From assembly GCA_937981585.1 (NCBI GenBank), contig CALJOA010000034.1:38427-102426 (forward strand): a stretch of 64,000 nucleotides of DNA, given 5' to 3'. Below, one piece after another: positions 46,979 to 54,793 of the stretch. How positions within the stretch are numbered: the stretch's first letter is position 1; every line of letters starts with the position of its first letter. Below the pieces are notes generated by a model. The model was given only the letters and a program-made list of their open reading frames with translations, did not search any database and was not told the origin of the DNA. Source of the DNA: an uncultured Pirellulaceae bacterium. GTDB taxonomy: Bacteria; Planctomycetota; Planctomycetia; Pirellulales; Pirellulaceae. A program made the translations under genes and the position numbers.

Positions 46979-47079
46979 GAATCTGGAACCAGCCACCCGA
47001 ATCTGGAACCAGCCATCGAATCTGGAAGCAGGCACTCGAAATCTGGAAGCAGGCCCCGAAATCTGGAACCAGCCAACGA
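46979..47079 (+). repeat. Five degenerate 20-bp tandem repeats (family A tail)
   Basis: Units such as GAATCTGGAACCAGCCACCC, CGAATCTGGAAGCAGGCACT and CGAAATCTGGAACCAGCCAA run head to tail for about 100 bp directly after the family A element. The ORF track reads through them as the N-terminus of the sulfatase; that extension is not real protein. Confidence 0.85.
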
Positions 47080-47166
47080 ACCGAGCGGATTGCAATCGGT
47101 CAATTCATCTTTGCCCAACCACTAGGTATACTTTGCTTTGGCTACCTTGTTTTAGTGGAGTACAGC

Positions 47167-49650
47167 GTGGACAACAAAAGTAGGTTCCTGGTTCGTTTGT
47201 TTGGCTTACTGCTATTTGGTGTGACGGTTTGTGCGTTCAGCAAACAAGTGTGGGCAAACGAGCCGACGAATCACTCCAAGTCTCCAAACATCATTTTTAT
47301 CCTTGCTGATGATGCCGGGTATTCGGATCTGGGTTGCTATGGAGCGGAAATTGAAACGCCGAATCTCGATCGGCTTGCCGAAAACGGTTTGCGATTCACG
47401 CAGTTCTATAACACCGGGCGATGCTGGCCGACGCGAGTCGCGTTGATGTCGGGCTTTTATCCGCATCAAATCCACCGTGACAAGCTACCCGAGTTGGGTG
47501 GAGGTGGAGGCGGAGGCAACCGAAATTTGCGTCAAAAGTGGGCCAGGCTGCTGCCGGATTTTCTCAAGCCTCACGGTTATCGAAATTACCACAGCGGCAA
47601 GTGGCATATCGACGGGCCAGTGCTTCCAACGGGTTTCGATCGTTCGCTTGACATGCGAAACCAAGGTAGCTTTTTTTCCAACCGTGGAAATAAAATTGAC
47701 GATGTTCCGGTCAAGCCAGTTGATTCTGATTCTGGCTATTACGCGACCACCGCAACGATCGATCACGCGATCGACTGCTTGGAAGAGCACTCGGAGAAGT
47801 TTTCAGACAAACCATTCTTCCACTACGTCGCCTTTATCGCGCCACACTTTCCGCTTCACGCATTGCCCGAAGACATCGCCAAGTACGAGGGAAAGTACGC
47901 TGACGGCTGGACGGCGATGCGAGAGAAACGATTTGCAAGACAAATAGAGATGGGGATCCACAAGACGACGTTGTCAAAGCTCGAAGAGGATCTCGGACCG
48001 CCCTATGATTTTCCCGATGCGATGGAAAAACTGGGGCCCGGCGAAGTCAACCGGCCCCTTGCCTGGGCTGAACTGACTGCCGAGCAAAAGAAATTCCAAG
48101 CCACCAAGATGGAGATCCACGCGGCGATGATCGATCGAATGGATCAGGAGATTGGTCGATTGATTGAACAGCTTAAAAAGATGGACGAGTTTGAGAATAC
48201 GTTGATCTTCTACGGCTCGGACAACGGGGCAAGCGCCGAGATCATGGTACGCGCAGGCGGACACGATCCTGAGGCCGCGCCCGGAAGCGAGGCCAGCTAT
48301 CTTTGCCTGGGGCCGGGATTCTCAAGCGCTTGTAACACGCCCTTTCGCAGACACAAAACGTGGGTTCATGAAGGCGGAATTGCCACGCCACTGATTGTGC
48401 ATTGGCCAGCCGGCATCAAAAGCAAGGGACAGTTGCGTCACACGCCGGGGCACATGATCGACATCGTTCCAACGATTCTTGAGTTGGCGGGAATTGAAAA
48501 GCCAACCAAGTGGGAAGGCGAACCGATCCCACCGGCTCCCGGTAAGAGTCTTCTACGAGCGTTCGAATCCGATGTAACGATTGAGCGAGATTCGATCTGG
48601 TGGCTTCATGAAGGCAATCGAGCGGTGCGCGTCGGTGACTTTAAACTTGTCGCTTCCGATGAAGATTCTTGGGAGCTCTACGATATGCGCACCGACCGCG
48701 CCGAGTCGAATAACTTGATTTCTTCTCAACCAGAAAAAGCTCAACAGCTGGAAAAAATCTGGAACCAACAACTGGAACAGTTTAGCGACCTGGTCCGCAA
48801 AACGGTTCACCAACAACCAAAGGGAAAGCAGCGAGCCACCAACAAAGAAAAGCAGGCTGCAAAGGAGAAAGCCAAATGGATCCAGCTTTTCAATGGTAAA
48901 GACTTAACGGGCTGGACTCCCAAGTTTGCTGGCTTTCCTGCGGGAGAAAATTTTGGCAACACTTACCGCGTCGAAGACGGCTTGCTCAAAGTCGTCTTTG
49001 ACCCCAAGGTCTACGGAGAAAAATACGAGAACCGGTTTGGCCATCTCTTTTACAACACGCCTTATAGCCACTATCGTTTGCGGATTGAATATAAGTTTAA
49101 CGGTGAAAAATATCCCAACGCTCCAAGCTGGAATCTATTCAACAGCGGTGTGATGGTTCACGGGCAGGATCCCCAAACCATGGGTGTGAACCAAGGCTTT
49201 CCGGCGTCGATCGAAATGCAATTTCTTGCTGATGTGCCGGGCAAAAAAAAGCGGAACAACTTGAATATTTGCACTCCTGCAAGTCACGTTGTGATCGACG
49301 ACAAGCTTGTCGAAAAGCACGTCATTGAGTCCAACAATCCAGCGCCTTCTAAAGACAAATGGCAAACGGTGGAGATCCTCGTTAAGGGCAGCGAAGTGCT
49401 GGAACATCGCCAGCATGGCAAAACTGTGATTCGCTACAGCCGACCCCAATTCGATCCAAGCGATAAAAAATGGCTCGACCCTGAAGCCCCCAAAACGAAA
49501 GCGTTTCTGGCGGAACTTGGCGAGAAGCGGCTAATCGTCGGAGGCAGTATCAGCCTGCAAGCCGAGGGGCATCAATTGGATTTCCGAAAGGTCGAGCTTT
49601 TGCCTTTGCCGGGCAACCGTTGTGAATATATTTTTGAAGTTCCAAAATGA
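47167..49650 (+). CDS. Exported sulfatase fused to DUF1080 (3-keto-disaccharide hydrolase-like) domain
   Basis: 827 residues from GTG 47167, which has GGAG 6 nt upstream and gives a signal peptide ('FLVRLFGLLLFGVTVCAFSK'). The sulfatase domain shows metal-site 'IIFILADDAGYSDLGCYGAE', the formylglycine motif 'CWPTRVALMSG' (C-x-P-x-R), 'YHSGKWHIDG' and 'YGSDNGASAE'. After about residue 560 a Lys-rich linker leads to 'WIQLFNGKDLTGWTPKF', the hallmark start of DUF1080, a concanavalin-like glycan-binding or hydrolase domain. It likely desulfates and then binds or cleaves sulfated algal polysaccharide. Confidence 0.93.
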   Translation: MDNKSRFLVRLFGLLLFGVTVCAFSKQVWANEPTNHSKSPNIIFILADDAGYSDLGCYGAEIETPNLDRLAENGLRFTQFYNTGRCWPTRVALMSGFYPHQIHRDKLPELGGGGGGGNRNLRQKWARLLPDFLKPHGYRNYHSGKWHIDGPVLPTGFDRSLDMRNQGSFFSNRGNKIDDVPVKPVDSDSGYYATTATIDHAIDCLEEHSEKFSDKPFFHYVAFIAPHFPLHALPEDIAKYEGKYADGWTAMREKRFARQIEMGIHKTTLSKLEEDLGPPYDFPDAMEKLGPGEVNRPLAWAELTAEQKKFQATKMEIHAAMIDRMDQEIGRLIEQLKKMDEFENTLIFYGSDNGASAEIMVRAGGHDPEAAPGSEASYLCLGPGFSSACNTPFRRHKTWVHEGGIATPLIVHWPAGIKSKGQLRHTPGHMIDIVPTILELAGIEKPTKWEGEPIPPAPGKSLLRAFESDVTIERDSIWWLHEGNRAVRVGDFKLVASDEDSWELYDMRTDRAESNNLISSQPEKAQQLEKIWNQQLEQFSDLVRKTVHQQPKGKQRATNKEKQAAKEKAKWIQLFNGKDLTGWTPKFAGFPAGENFGNTYRVEDGLLKVVFDPKVYGEKYENRFGHLFYNTPYSHYRLRIEYKFNGEKYPNAPSWNLFNSGVMVHGQDPQTMGVNQGFPASIEMQFLADVPGKKKRNNLNICTPASHVVIDDKLVEKHVIESNNPAPSKDKWQTVEILVKGSEVLEHRQHGKTVIRYSRPQFDPSDKKWLDPEAPKTKAFLAELGEKRLIVGGSISLQAEGHQLDFRKVELLPLPGNRCEYIFEVPK

Positions 49651-49697
49651 CGTTTGTCAGTGCATTTCATTTTTCTCGGTGTTCTGCTTGCGCGCAC

Positions 49698-49725
49698 TGA
49701 TCCTGTCAATCATGTTCATCCTGTC
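49698..49725. repeat. Dispersed repeat, family D copy 2
   Basis: GATCCTGTCAATCATGTTCATCCTGTC, closely related to one arm plus centre of the palindrome at 29149, follows the sulfatase stop by about 47 bp. It includes the inverted halves GACAGGAT/ATCCTGTC found there. Confidence 0.7.
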
Positions 49726-49792
49726 TCAAATCCCCTGCCCGTCGCTCTTCACCGGCTGTCGGATTCCCGGATGGGATTGCCCGGCTAACATA

Positions 49793-50662
49793 CTACTTCG
49801 AGATAGTTTCCGCCCGAACCATTAGCTCGCCTCGGCCGCCATTGAGATGGTCGCCATTGAACTCGTGGTACTTCGACCTCAAGCAAGAAACGTCGTGAGG
49901 GAATTCCTGTTGCTCAAGCCAGTTGGCCAGCATCGCAAGAACCGGGACCGGGTAGCTTCCACCGCTGGAGAACGTTGGTAACAATTGCGGAGCCGTGCTG
50001 CCCGCGATCACGATCGTTCCTCGCTTCATCGAAGCCCCAACGTGTTCGCCGACTGTTCCCAGTATAATGATCGTTCCGGCCAGCATGTTCCAACCAACCA
50101 GCTCGCCCGCATGGCCACCCACGGCAATCGTACCGCGTCGCATGGCTTGGCCAAGTCCCTTGCCAACGTTGCCGCTGATCAAAATAGAACCGCGATTCAT
50201 CCCGAACTTCGAACCTTGATAGTGGCCCCCAACGCAATCGCCGGCATCGCCAGCGACTGTAATTGAGCCCCCAGTCATTTCGACGCCGAGGTAGTCTGAC
50301 ACATTTGATTTGCACATGATTCGACCGCCAGACATTTGGCTTCCGATGTGTCGACCGGCGGGCGTTTCAATTTGGATCGTGCCGCTCTTGAGCCCTGATC
50401 CGATCCAGTGGACCGGTTCGAGGATTCCATCGAAAACAATCGTTGGCGAAGCTTTTGCTGAGTCGTTTGATGATTCCACCGGTGAATCGCTCAGCGATCC
50501 GGAAACTTTGAACAGCTCGCCCAGCTCCAGCTCATGACGACCATGTCGAATCGGGAGTTTGGCAATTTGTTTGTTCGATTTTCCCGATAAAGCATCGGGC
50601 GTAATCCCGGCGACTTCGATCGGGATTGTTGTTTCGACTTGTTGACAGACAATCAGAGCCAT
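49793..50662 (-). CDS. fhcC: Formylmethanofuran dehydrogenase subunit C
   Basis: 289 residues. The central part is a right-handed beta-helix built of 'G-x-G-G-x-I..G..G..G' repeats ('MTGGSITVAGDAGDCVGGHY', 'MRRGTIAVGGHAGELVGWNM', 'MKRGTIVIAGSTAPQLLPTF'), the hallmark of FwdC/FhcC, related to the glutamate synthase C-terminal domain. In planctomycetes and methylotrophs the Fhc complex works in H4MPT-linked formaldehyde oxidation. Other subunits are not in this window. A divergent mobA gene, whose product makes the cofactor of this enzyme class, starts 93 bp away. Confidence 0.9.
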   Translation of the reverse strand: MALIVCQQVETTIPIEVAGITPDALSGKSNKQIAKLPIRHGRHELELGELFKVSGSLSDSPVESSNDSAKASPTIVFDGILEPVHWIGSGLKSGTIQIETPAGRHIGSQMSGGRIMCKSNVSDYLGVEMTGGSITVAGDAGDCVGGHYQGSKFGMNRGSILISGNVGKGLGQAMRRGTIAVGGHAGELVGWNMLAGTIIILGTVGEHVGASMKRGTIVIAGSTAPQLLPTFSSGGSYPVPVLAMLANWLEQQEFPHDVSCLRSKYHEFNGDHLNGGRGELMVRAETISK

Positions 50663-50755
50663 AGGATGCTCAAGCGATAACGAATTGGTTTTGAATTTCC
50701 GAAAGAACTTTTACAGCCCGATTCTACCTTAATCCGGTTTCCCTAATCAGGCGGT

Positions 50756-51481
50756 GTGGTGCCAGACGAAAATCAGGACAATATTAACCATCCGGGGCAG
50801 ATCTCGAATCTCGGTGCTGTCGTGCTTTGCGGTGGCAAAAGCGTACGATTGGGTGTCGACAAAACGAGATTGGACTTCAAGGGCCGAACATTTCTTGAGC
50901 AAGTCGTCGCGCAGGTCGGACAAGTCTGCGGGCCGATCGTAGTCGTTGGACATACAGATCTATCGTTCCACACACTCTCCGACGATGTTTTGGTGGCTCG
51001 CGACGAAGCGATCGACAAAGGGCCGTTGGAAGGGATTCGAGTCGGGCTGAAACGACTTGCTGAGGGCGAAAGTTCCGAATCTGATTCTCCAGGCTGCGAG
51101 TTCGCGCTGGTGACCAGCTGTGACGTTCCGCTGTTGAAACCGAACCTTATCCGTTTTCTTTTTGAGCAGTTGGCGGAAAAACCGGCCATCGTTCCGATTG
51201 AGGGCGAGCGCGTTTTCGGAATGACGGCGATCTATCGAACCGATCTGCATGTTGAGATTGGCAAACGAATTCAGGCCGGCCAACTGCGTGTTTCCGATTT
51301 GGCGGCTGCGTTTGGTGCGCATCGCATCGAGTCGGAATTGCTTCGGGAGGTTGACTCTGAGCTTGATTCACTGACCAACATCAATTCGGTGGACGACTAC
51401 CGGCGGTTGCTCGCTCGATTGGGGCTTGCTTGTCCACCTGAATTGGCCAAAGCAATTGGTCTCGATGTGGAGGAAGGTTAG
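50756..51481 (+). CDS. mobA: Molybdenum cofactor guanylyltransferase
   Basis: 241 residues. MobA attaches GMP to molybdopterin to form the guanine dinucleotide cofactor. The nucleotide-binding loop is 'GAVVLCGGKSVRLGVDKTRL' (L-C/A-G-G-x-S-x-R-x-G-x-D-K), followed by 'DKGPLEGIRVGLKRL' and the metal-binding 'LVTSCDVPLLKPNLIRFLFE'. Start GTG 50756 is tentative because consecutive GTGs exist. It is divergent from fhcC, and formylmethanofuran dehydrogenases need this dinucleotide cofactor, so the pairing is functional as well as physical. Confidence 0.92.
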   Translation: MVPDENQDNINHPGQISNLGAVVLCGGKSVRLGVDKTRLDFKGRTFLEQVVAQVGQVCGPIVVVGHTDLSFHTLSDDVLVARDEAIDKGPLEGIRVGLKRLAEGESSESDSPGCEFALVTSCDVPLLKPNLIRFLFEQLAEKPAIVPIEGERVFGMTAIYRTDLHVEIGKRIQAGQLRVSDLAAAFGAHRIESELLREVDSELDSLTNINSVDDYRRLLARLGLACPPELAKAIGLDVEEG

Positions 51482-51537
51482 AAGTGATTTTTTCAAACCG
51501 CGTGGCCACTAGTAGTAATGCGCCCAACTTATTTTTT

Positions 51538-51813
51538 GGGTGCCATGTTCACGCTCGCGAGAGCATGCCTCTATTAGAGATCGCTTTTTCGCGATTAATC
51601 ATGGCCAACGCTGCGCTTCAGGCATTCCGGTAATTAAATCGGGTGCCATGCTTCACGCAACGCGTGAGCATGCAAAATCGCGGAGTGTTGAAGAACGGGA
51701 AATGAAACATCGTTCCAAAATGGTCACGGCAAGCGTGACGGTGGCATTCTTCATCCATTTTTACCACGTCGAATTGCCGGAATCCCTCAACGCTTCGCGT
51801 GGCCATGGCACCC
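51538..51813. repeat. MITE-like element with 10-bp inverted ends (family E)
   Basis: The gap between mobA and the ANTAR gene is bounded by GGGTGCCATG at 51538 and its exact complement CATGGCACCC ending at 51813; another GGGTGCCATG sits inside at 51641. The inner copy starts a hairpin CATGCTTCACGC..GCGTGAGCATG. Terms such as 'gtgccatgc..gcatgc' recur. No transposase is present, so it may be non-autonomous or an assembly of short palindromes. No gene is seen here. Confidence 0.65.
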
Positions 51814-51824
51814 CACTTGAAGAT

Positions 51825-52445
51825 TTAGCTGGGAAAAAGCTTCGAGAACGCGATGACATCCTCAGCGACGTCGTGCAGTTTGCGTTTGCGATCCATGGCA
51901 AGTTTACGAATCGCTTGGTGGGCGTCCTGTTCGGACAGGCTATGTTGTTGCATCAAGATACACTTGGCTCGATCGATCTTCTTCTGGTGGTTCAAAGCCT
52001 GTCGCGCATCATCAAGCTGACTTCGAAGCAACTTGAAACTCGCAAAGGTTGCCATCGCGACCTCGATTGCAGGCCGAACCCGCTCGGCGCTCACACCGCC
52101 CACCGAGTACGCGCAAACTCCTGACGCAACCGCCGCGTGGATGGTCTGAACTTGTTGATCCTGAGCAACCATGACCACTGCCGTCGGCTGCTGATCACGA
52201 ATCGAAGCGAGCTGCTCGAGAGTATCACGACTGGGGGACTCAACATCGATGAAGATCACATCTGGCTTTGCTTCGATGACTTTTGCCAAAAGATCGGTGG
52301 TGTTCTGCACCGTCGTGATCCGCTGAAAGTCGGCCAGGCGAAGGGACTGAACCAGCAACTTGAGCCGCACCGCCGATTCGTCAACAGCCAGAATGTGAAG
52401 CTGTTCGCTTGGAGTCGGACTGATTGCTGGCTTGCTGGTGCTCAT
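51825..52445 (-). CDS. nasT: NasT-like response regulator with ANTAR RNA-binding domain
   Basis: 206 residues. An N-terminal pseudo-receiver ('LHILAVDESAVRLKLLVQSL', 'DVIFIDVESPSRDTLEQLAS') lacks the usual conserved lysine near 'YSVGGVSAERV', as in NasT. A helix links to a C-terminal ANTAR domain ('DRAKCILMQQHSLSEQDAHQ', 'LAMDRKRKLHDVAEDVIAFS'), which binds paired hexaloop hairpins in nascent mRNA and blocks termination. NasT proteins control nitrate/nitrogen genes. It is divergent from the cyanate operon, whose leader holds a matching hexaloop hairpin. GAGAG precedes ATG 52445. Confidence 0.88.
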   Translation of the reverse strand: MSTSKPAISPTPSEQLHILAVDESAVRLKLLVQSLRLADFQRITTVQNTTDLLAKVIEAKPDVIFIDVESPSRDTLEQLASIRDQQPTAVVMVAQDQQVQTIHAAVASGVCAYSVGGVSAERVRPAIEVAMATFASFKLLRSQLDDARQALNHQKKIDRAKCILMQQHSLSEQDAHQAIRKLAMDRKRKLHDVAEDVIAFSKLFPS

Positions 52446-52845
52446 TTCGCTCTCGTTCAGAGGGTCATCGATTGCCGCACTTCAATCTAGCGGGTACCAA
52501 GAGATCGAAAGACACTCCTTTGAACCAAAGACCTCAGCGGGTAAGTAGGGGAAGCAACTGCCGTGCCGCCCGAATATTAAAACTCGTTCTCATTCAATTG
52601 CCGGCTTATAAAAATGATTGATGAAAAGCCTTCTGGATTACTGCTTCAGTTTCTTGCATGCACTGCTGCCATTTCTCGCACCTTCTCAAATCGTGCAGAA
52701 CTGATCTAGCTCCTCAAGAACAATTTTCTTCGGTCAGCGCTGAGCTTCGAAACGATGTTTATTCCAAGCTATCTGAATGGTTACGCTGAAGTTGGGACCA
52801 AACGTTTTGTCAGCTTGATCGGATTAACTTAACTCACGCGATGTT

Positions 52846-52861
52846 TTGGCACGGCCGCTGC
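52846..52861 (+). promoter_or_regulatory. Sigma-54 (RpoN) promoter of the cyanate operon
   Basis: TTGGCACGGCCGCTGC matches the -24/-12 consensus TTGGCACG-N4-TTGC with the invariant GG-N10-GC spacing (GG at 52848-52849, GC at 52860-52861). The predicted transcription start is about 52873, leaving a leader of about 180 nt before cynA. Sigma-54 promoters are classic for nitrogen assimilation, which agrees with the genes downstream. An upstream NtrC-type site was not clearly found. Confidence 0.75.
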
Positions 52862-52917
52862 TATAGTTTCGCTCAGGTCGAGAAGTTCAACTTCGATCGG
52901 CTTTCTATCCAAGACTT

Positions 52918-52935
52918 CAATGCAAAGACGCATTG
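52918..52935 (+). promoter_or_regulatory. ANTAR-type hexaloop hairpin in the cynA leader
   Basis: CAATGC-AAAGAC-GCATTG is a perfect 6-bp stem closing a six-base loop with A at position 1 and G at position 4, the exact features of ANTAR target hairpins. It lies about 45 nt into the predicted leader. ANTAR targets usually have two such hairpins; a second with the same loop was not found close by, although other hairpins exist at 52950-52970 and 52986-53009. No clear Rho-independent terminator is visible between it and the cynA start. Confidence 0.55.
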
Positions 52936-53054
52936 CCCTTTAACACCGCAGGTCCAGTTCAGAATTGGATCGGGTTTCTCCAGCTCGGTAGCATCGTTTC
53001 GCGCTATCCAATCAAGCTGTTCACAGTCGTCAGTTTTCTTTTGAAGGGTCCGTC

Positions 53055-54494
53055 ATGTCCAGTCTCAACAACCCATACGATGCTGAAAAATCGCTCGTCC
53101 ATACGTCTTGCGGTTGTCATTCATCCGAAACATGCACTCACCAAAATTCGGAATCAAGTATCACACCAACGAGCTCGAATCTGGAAGAGCCGCAACCAGA
53201 GGCTTTGCCTTCGGATGTCGATTCAATTACGGATCGAGTCGTGGAAACGGCGATCGTCAAAGCGGTTTTTGGCGGCAACGACGTTGCTCGTCGTCGGTTC
53301 ATGAAAGTCGCCGGTGCGACCGCCGCAATGTCGATGATACGCGAGTTTTTCCCGGTCGAAACTGCCAAAGCGATGATGCGGGACAAGATCAAAGACATCG
53401 AAAAACCGGACCTCTCGATCGGCTTCATTCCGATCACCTGCGCAACGCCGATCATCATGGCGGAACCGATGGGGTTCTACAAAAAACATGGCTTGAACGC
53501 GAAAGTTCGCCGAGCGTCTGGCTGGGCGATGGTACGGGACTGGGCGATTACCAAAGAGGTGGACGCCGCTCACATGCTCAGCCCCATGCCGCTTTCAATC
53601 AGCTTGGGAGCCGGATCGCCGAAGGTTCCGTTCTTGATGCCGGCCGTCGAGAACATCAATGGTCAAGCGATCACGCTGGCCAACAAACACAAGGGAGTCA
53701 AAGAAGCCAAGGACATGAAGGGCTTTCGATTCTGCGTCCCCTTCGAATACTCGATGCACAACTACTTGCTTCGTTACTTTCTAGCCGAGGGCGGCGTGCA
53801 TCCGGACAAAGATGTTCAGATCCGGGTTGTCCCGCCACCAGAGATGGTCGCCAACCTCAAAGCTGGAAATGTTGATGGATACCTGGCTCCCGATCCGTTT
53901 AATCAGCGAGCGGTTTACGAGAAATGTGGATTCATTTTCAAATTGTCCAAAGAGATTTGGGAAGGCCACCCTTGCTGTGCTTTCGCGGCGTCCAAAGAGT
54001 TTGCCACGACATATCCCAACACGTTCAAGGCTCTTTTCAAGTCCATCGTCGAGGCGACTCACTATGCATCTGCACCGGAAAACCGAGACGCAATTGCCAA
54101 GGCGATCGCGCCCAAGAACTACCTCAATCAACCTGAGATCGTTCTTAAGCAAGTCTTGACCGGAAGATACGCCGACGGTTTGGGGAACATTCAGAACGAT
54201 CCAAAACGTATCGACTTTGATCCGTACCCATGGCATTCGATGGCCGTCTGGATTTTGACTCAGATGAAACGTTGGAAGCACGTCGATGTGGAGTTCGACT
54301 ACAAAACGGTTGCGGAAGAAGTTTATCTGGCTGGTCAGTGCAGCGAGTTGACGGAAGAACTTGGCTTCAAAGCAACCAAGAAAACTTACAAGACTCATGT
54401 TTTGATGGGCAAGGAATTCGATCCGGAAAAGCCAGATGAGTACCTCAACAGTTTCAAGATCAGCAATCTTGAACCGGTGACTGCCAAAGAGTAA
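53055..54494 (+). CDS. cynA: Cyanate/nitrate ABC transporter substrate-binding protein (NrtA/CmpA family)
   Basis: 479 residues. An N-terminal cytoplasmic region with Cys/His ('TSCGCHSSETCTH') leads to a Tat-type signal 'ARRRFMKVAGATAAMSMI' (residues 78-95). The binding domain has 'LSIGFIPITCATPIIMAEPM', 'GLNAKVRRASGWAMVRDWAI' and 'NVDGYLAPDPFNQRAVYEKC', typical of NrtA/CmpA/CynA proteins that bind nitrate, bicarbonate or cyanate. GAAGGG precedes ATG. Cyanase at the operon end favours cyanate as the substrate; nitrite or nitrate is possible as well. First gene after the sigma-54 promoter. Confidence 0.88.
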   Translation: MSSLNNPYDAEKSLVHTSCGCHSSETCTHQNSESSITPTSSNLEEPQPEALPSDVDSITDRVVETAIVKAVFGGNDVARRRFMKVAGATAAMSMIREFFPVETAKAMMRDKIKDIEKPDLSIGFIPITCATPIIMAEPMGFYKKHGLNAKVRRASGWAMVRDWAITKEVDAAHMLSPMPLSISLGAGSPKVPFLMPAVENINGQAITLANKHKGVKEAKDMKGFRFCVPFEYSMHNYLLRYFLAEGGVHPDKDVQIRVVPPPEMVANLKAGNVDGYLAPDPFNQRAVYEKCGFIFKLSKEIWEGHPCCAFAASKEFATTYPNTFKALFKSIVEATHYASAPENRDAIAKAIAPKNYLNQPEIVLKQVLTGRYADGLGNIQNDPKRIDFDPYPWHSMAVWILTQMKRWKHVDVEFDYKTVAEEVYLAGQCSELTEELGFKATKKTYKTHVLMGKEFDPEKPDEYLNSFKISNLEPVTAKE

Positions 54495-54529
54495 CCGACA
54501 CGGGGCAAATTCGATATTTTGCCAGCCAA

Positions 54530-54596
54530 GGAGATCTGGCGTTGCCATAGAGAGACAAACAATATTCCCGCTTGTTCTCGACGACGCCAGATCTCC
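54530..54596. repeat. 13-bp inverted repeat between cynA and cynB
   Basis: GGAGATCTGGCGT and ACGCCAGATCTCC are perfect complements separated by 41 nt, with further pairing outside (GCCAAGG / CCTTGGC). As RNA this would protect the 3' end of the cynA part of the transcript, giving more binding protein than permease, as in many ABC transporter operons. Confidence 0.8.
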
Positions 54597-54669
54597 ATCC
54601 CTTGGCCGTTCCAATCCGCCAAGGAACGACTGGCGAGGCTGTGTTCCAAGAACAACTTTAACTCAGAGA

Positions 54670-54732
54670 TTAGCCGTGGGCGTTAGCCCCGGTTCCGCAG
54701 CGATATCAACCGCGGCCAACGCCGCTGGCTAA
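54670..54732. repeat. Palindromic repeat, family C copy 2
   Basis: TTAGCCGTGGGCGTTAGCCC / CGCGGCCAACGCCGCTGGCTAA is the same type of element as at 36748. It fills the rest of the 299-bp gap inside the cyn operon, with the 13-bp inverted repeat before it. Confidence 0.8.
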
Positions 54733-54793
54733 ACATCGAACAGGCTTGCAAAGCGGTGACTATCGCACCATCCACCACACGAAGTTGGAGACT

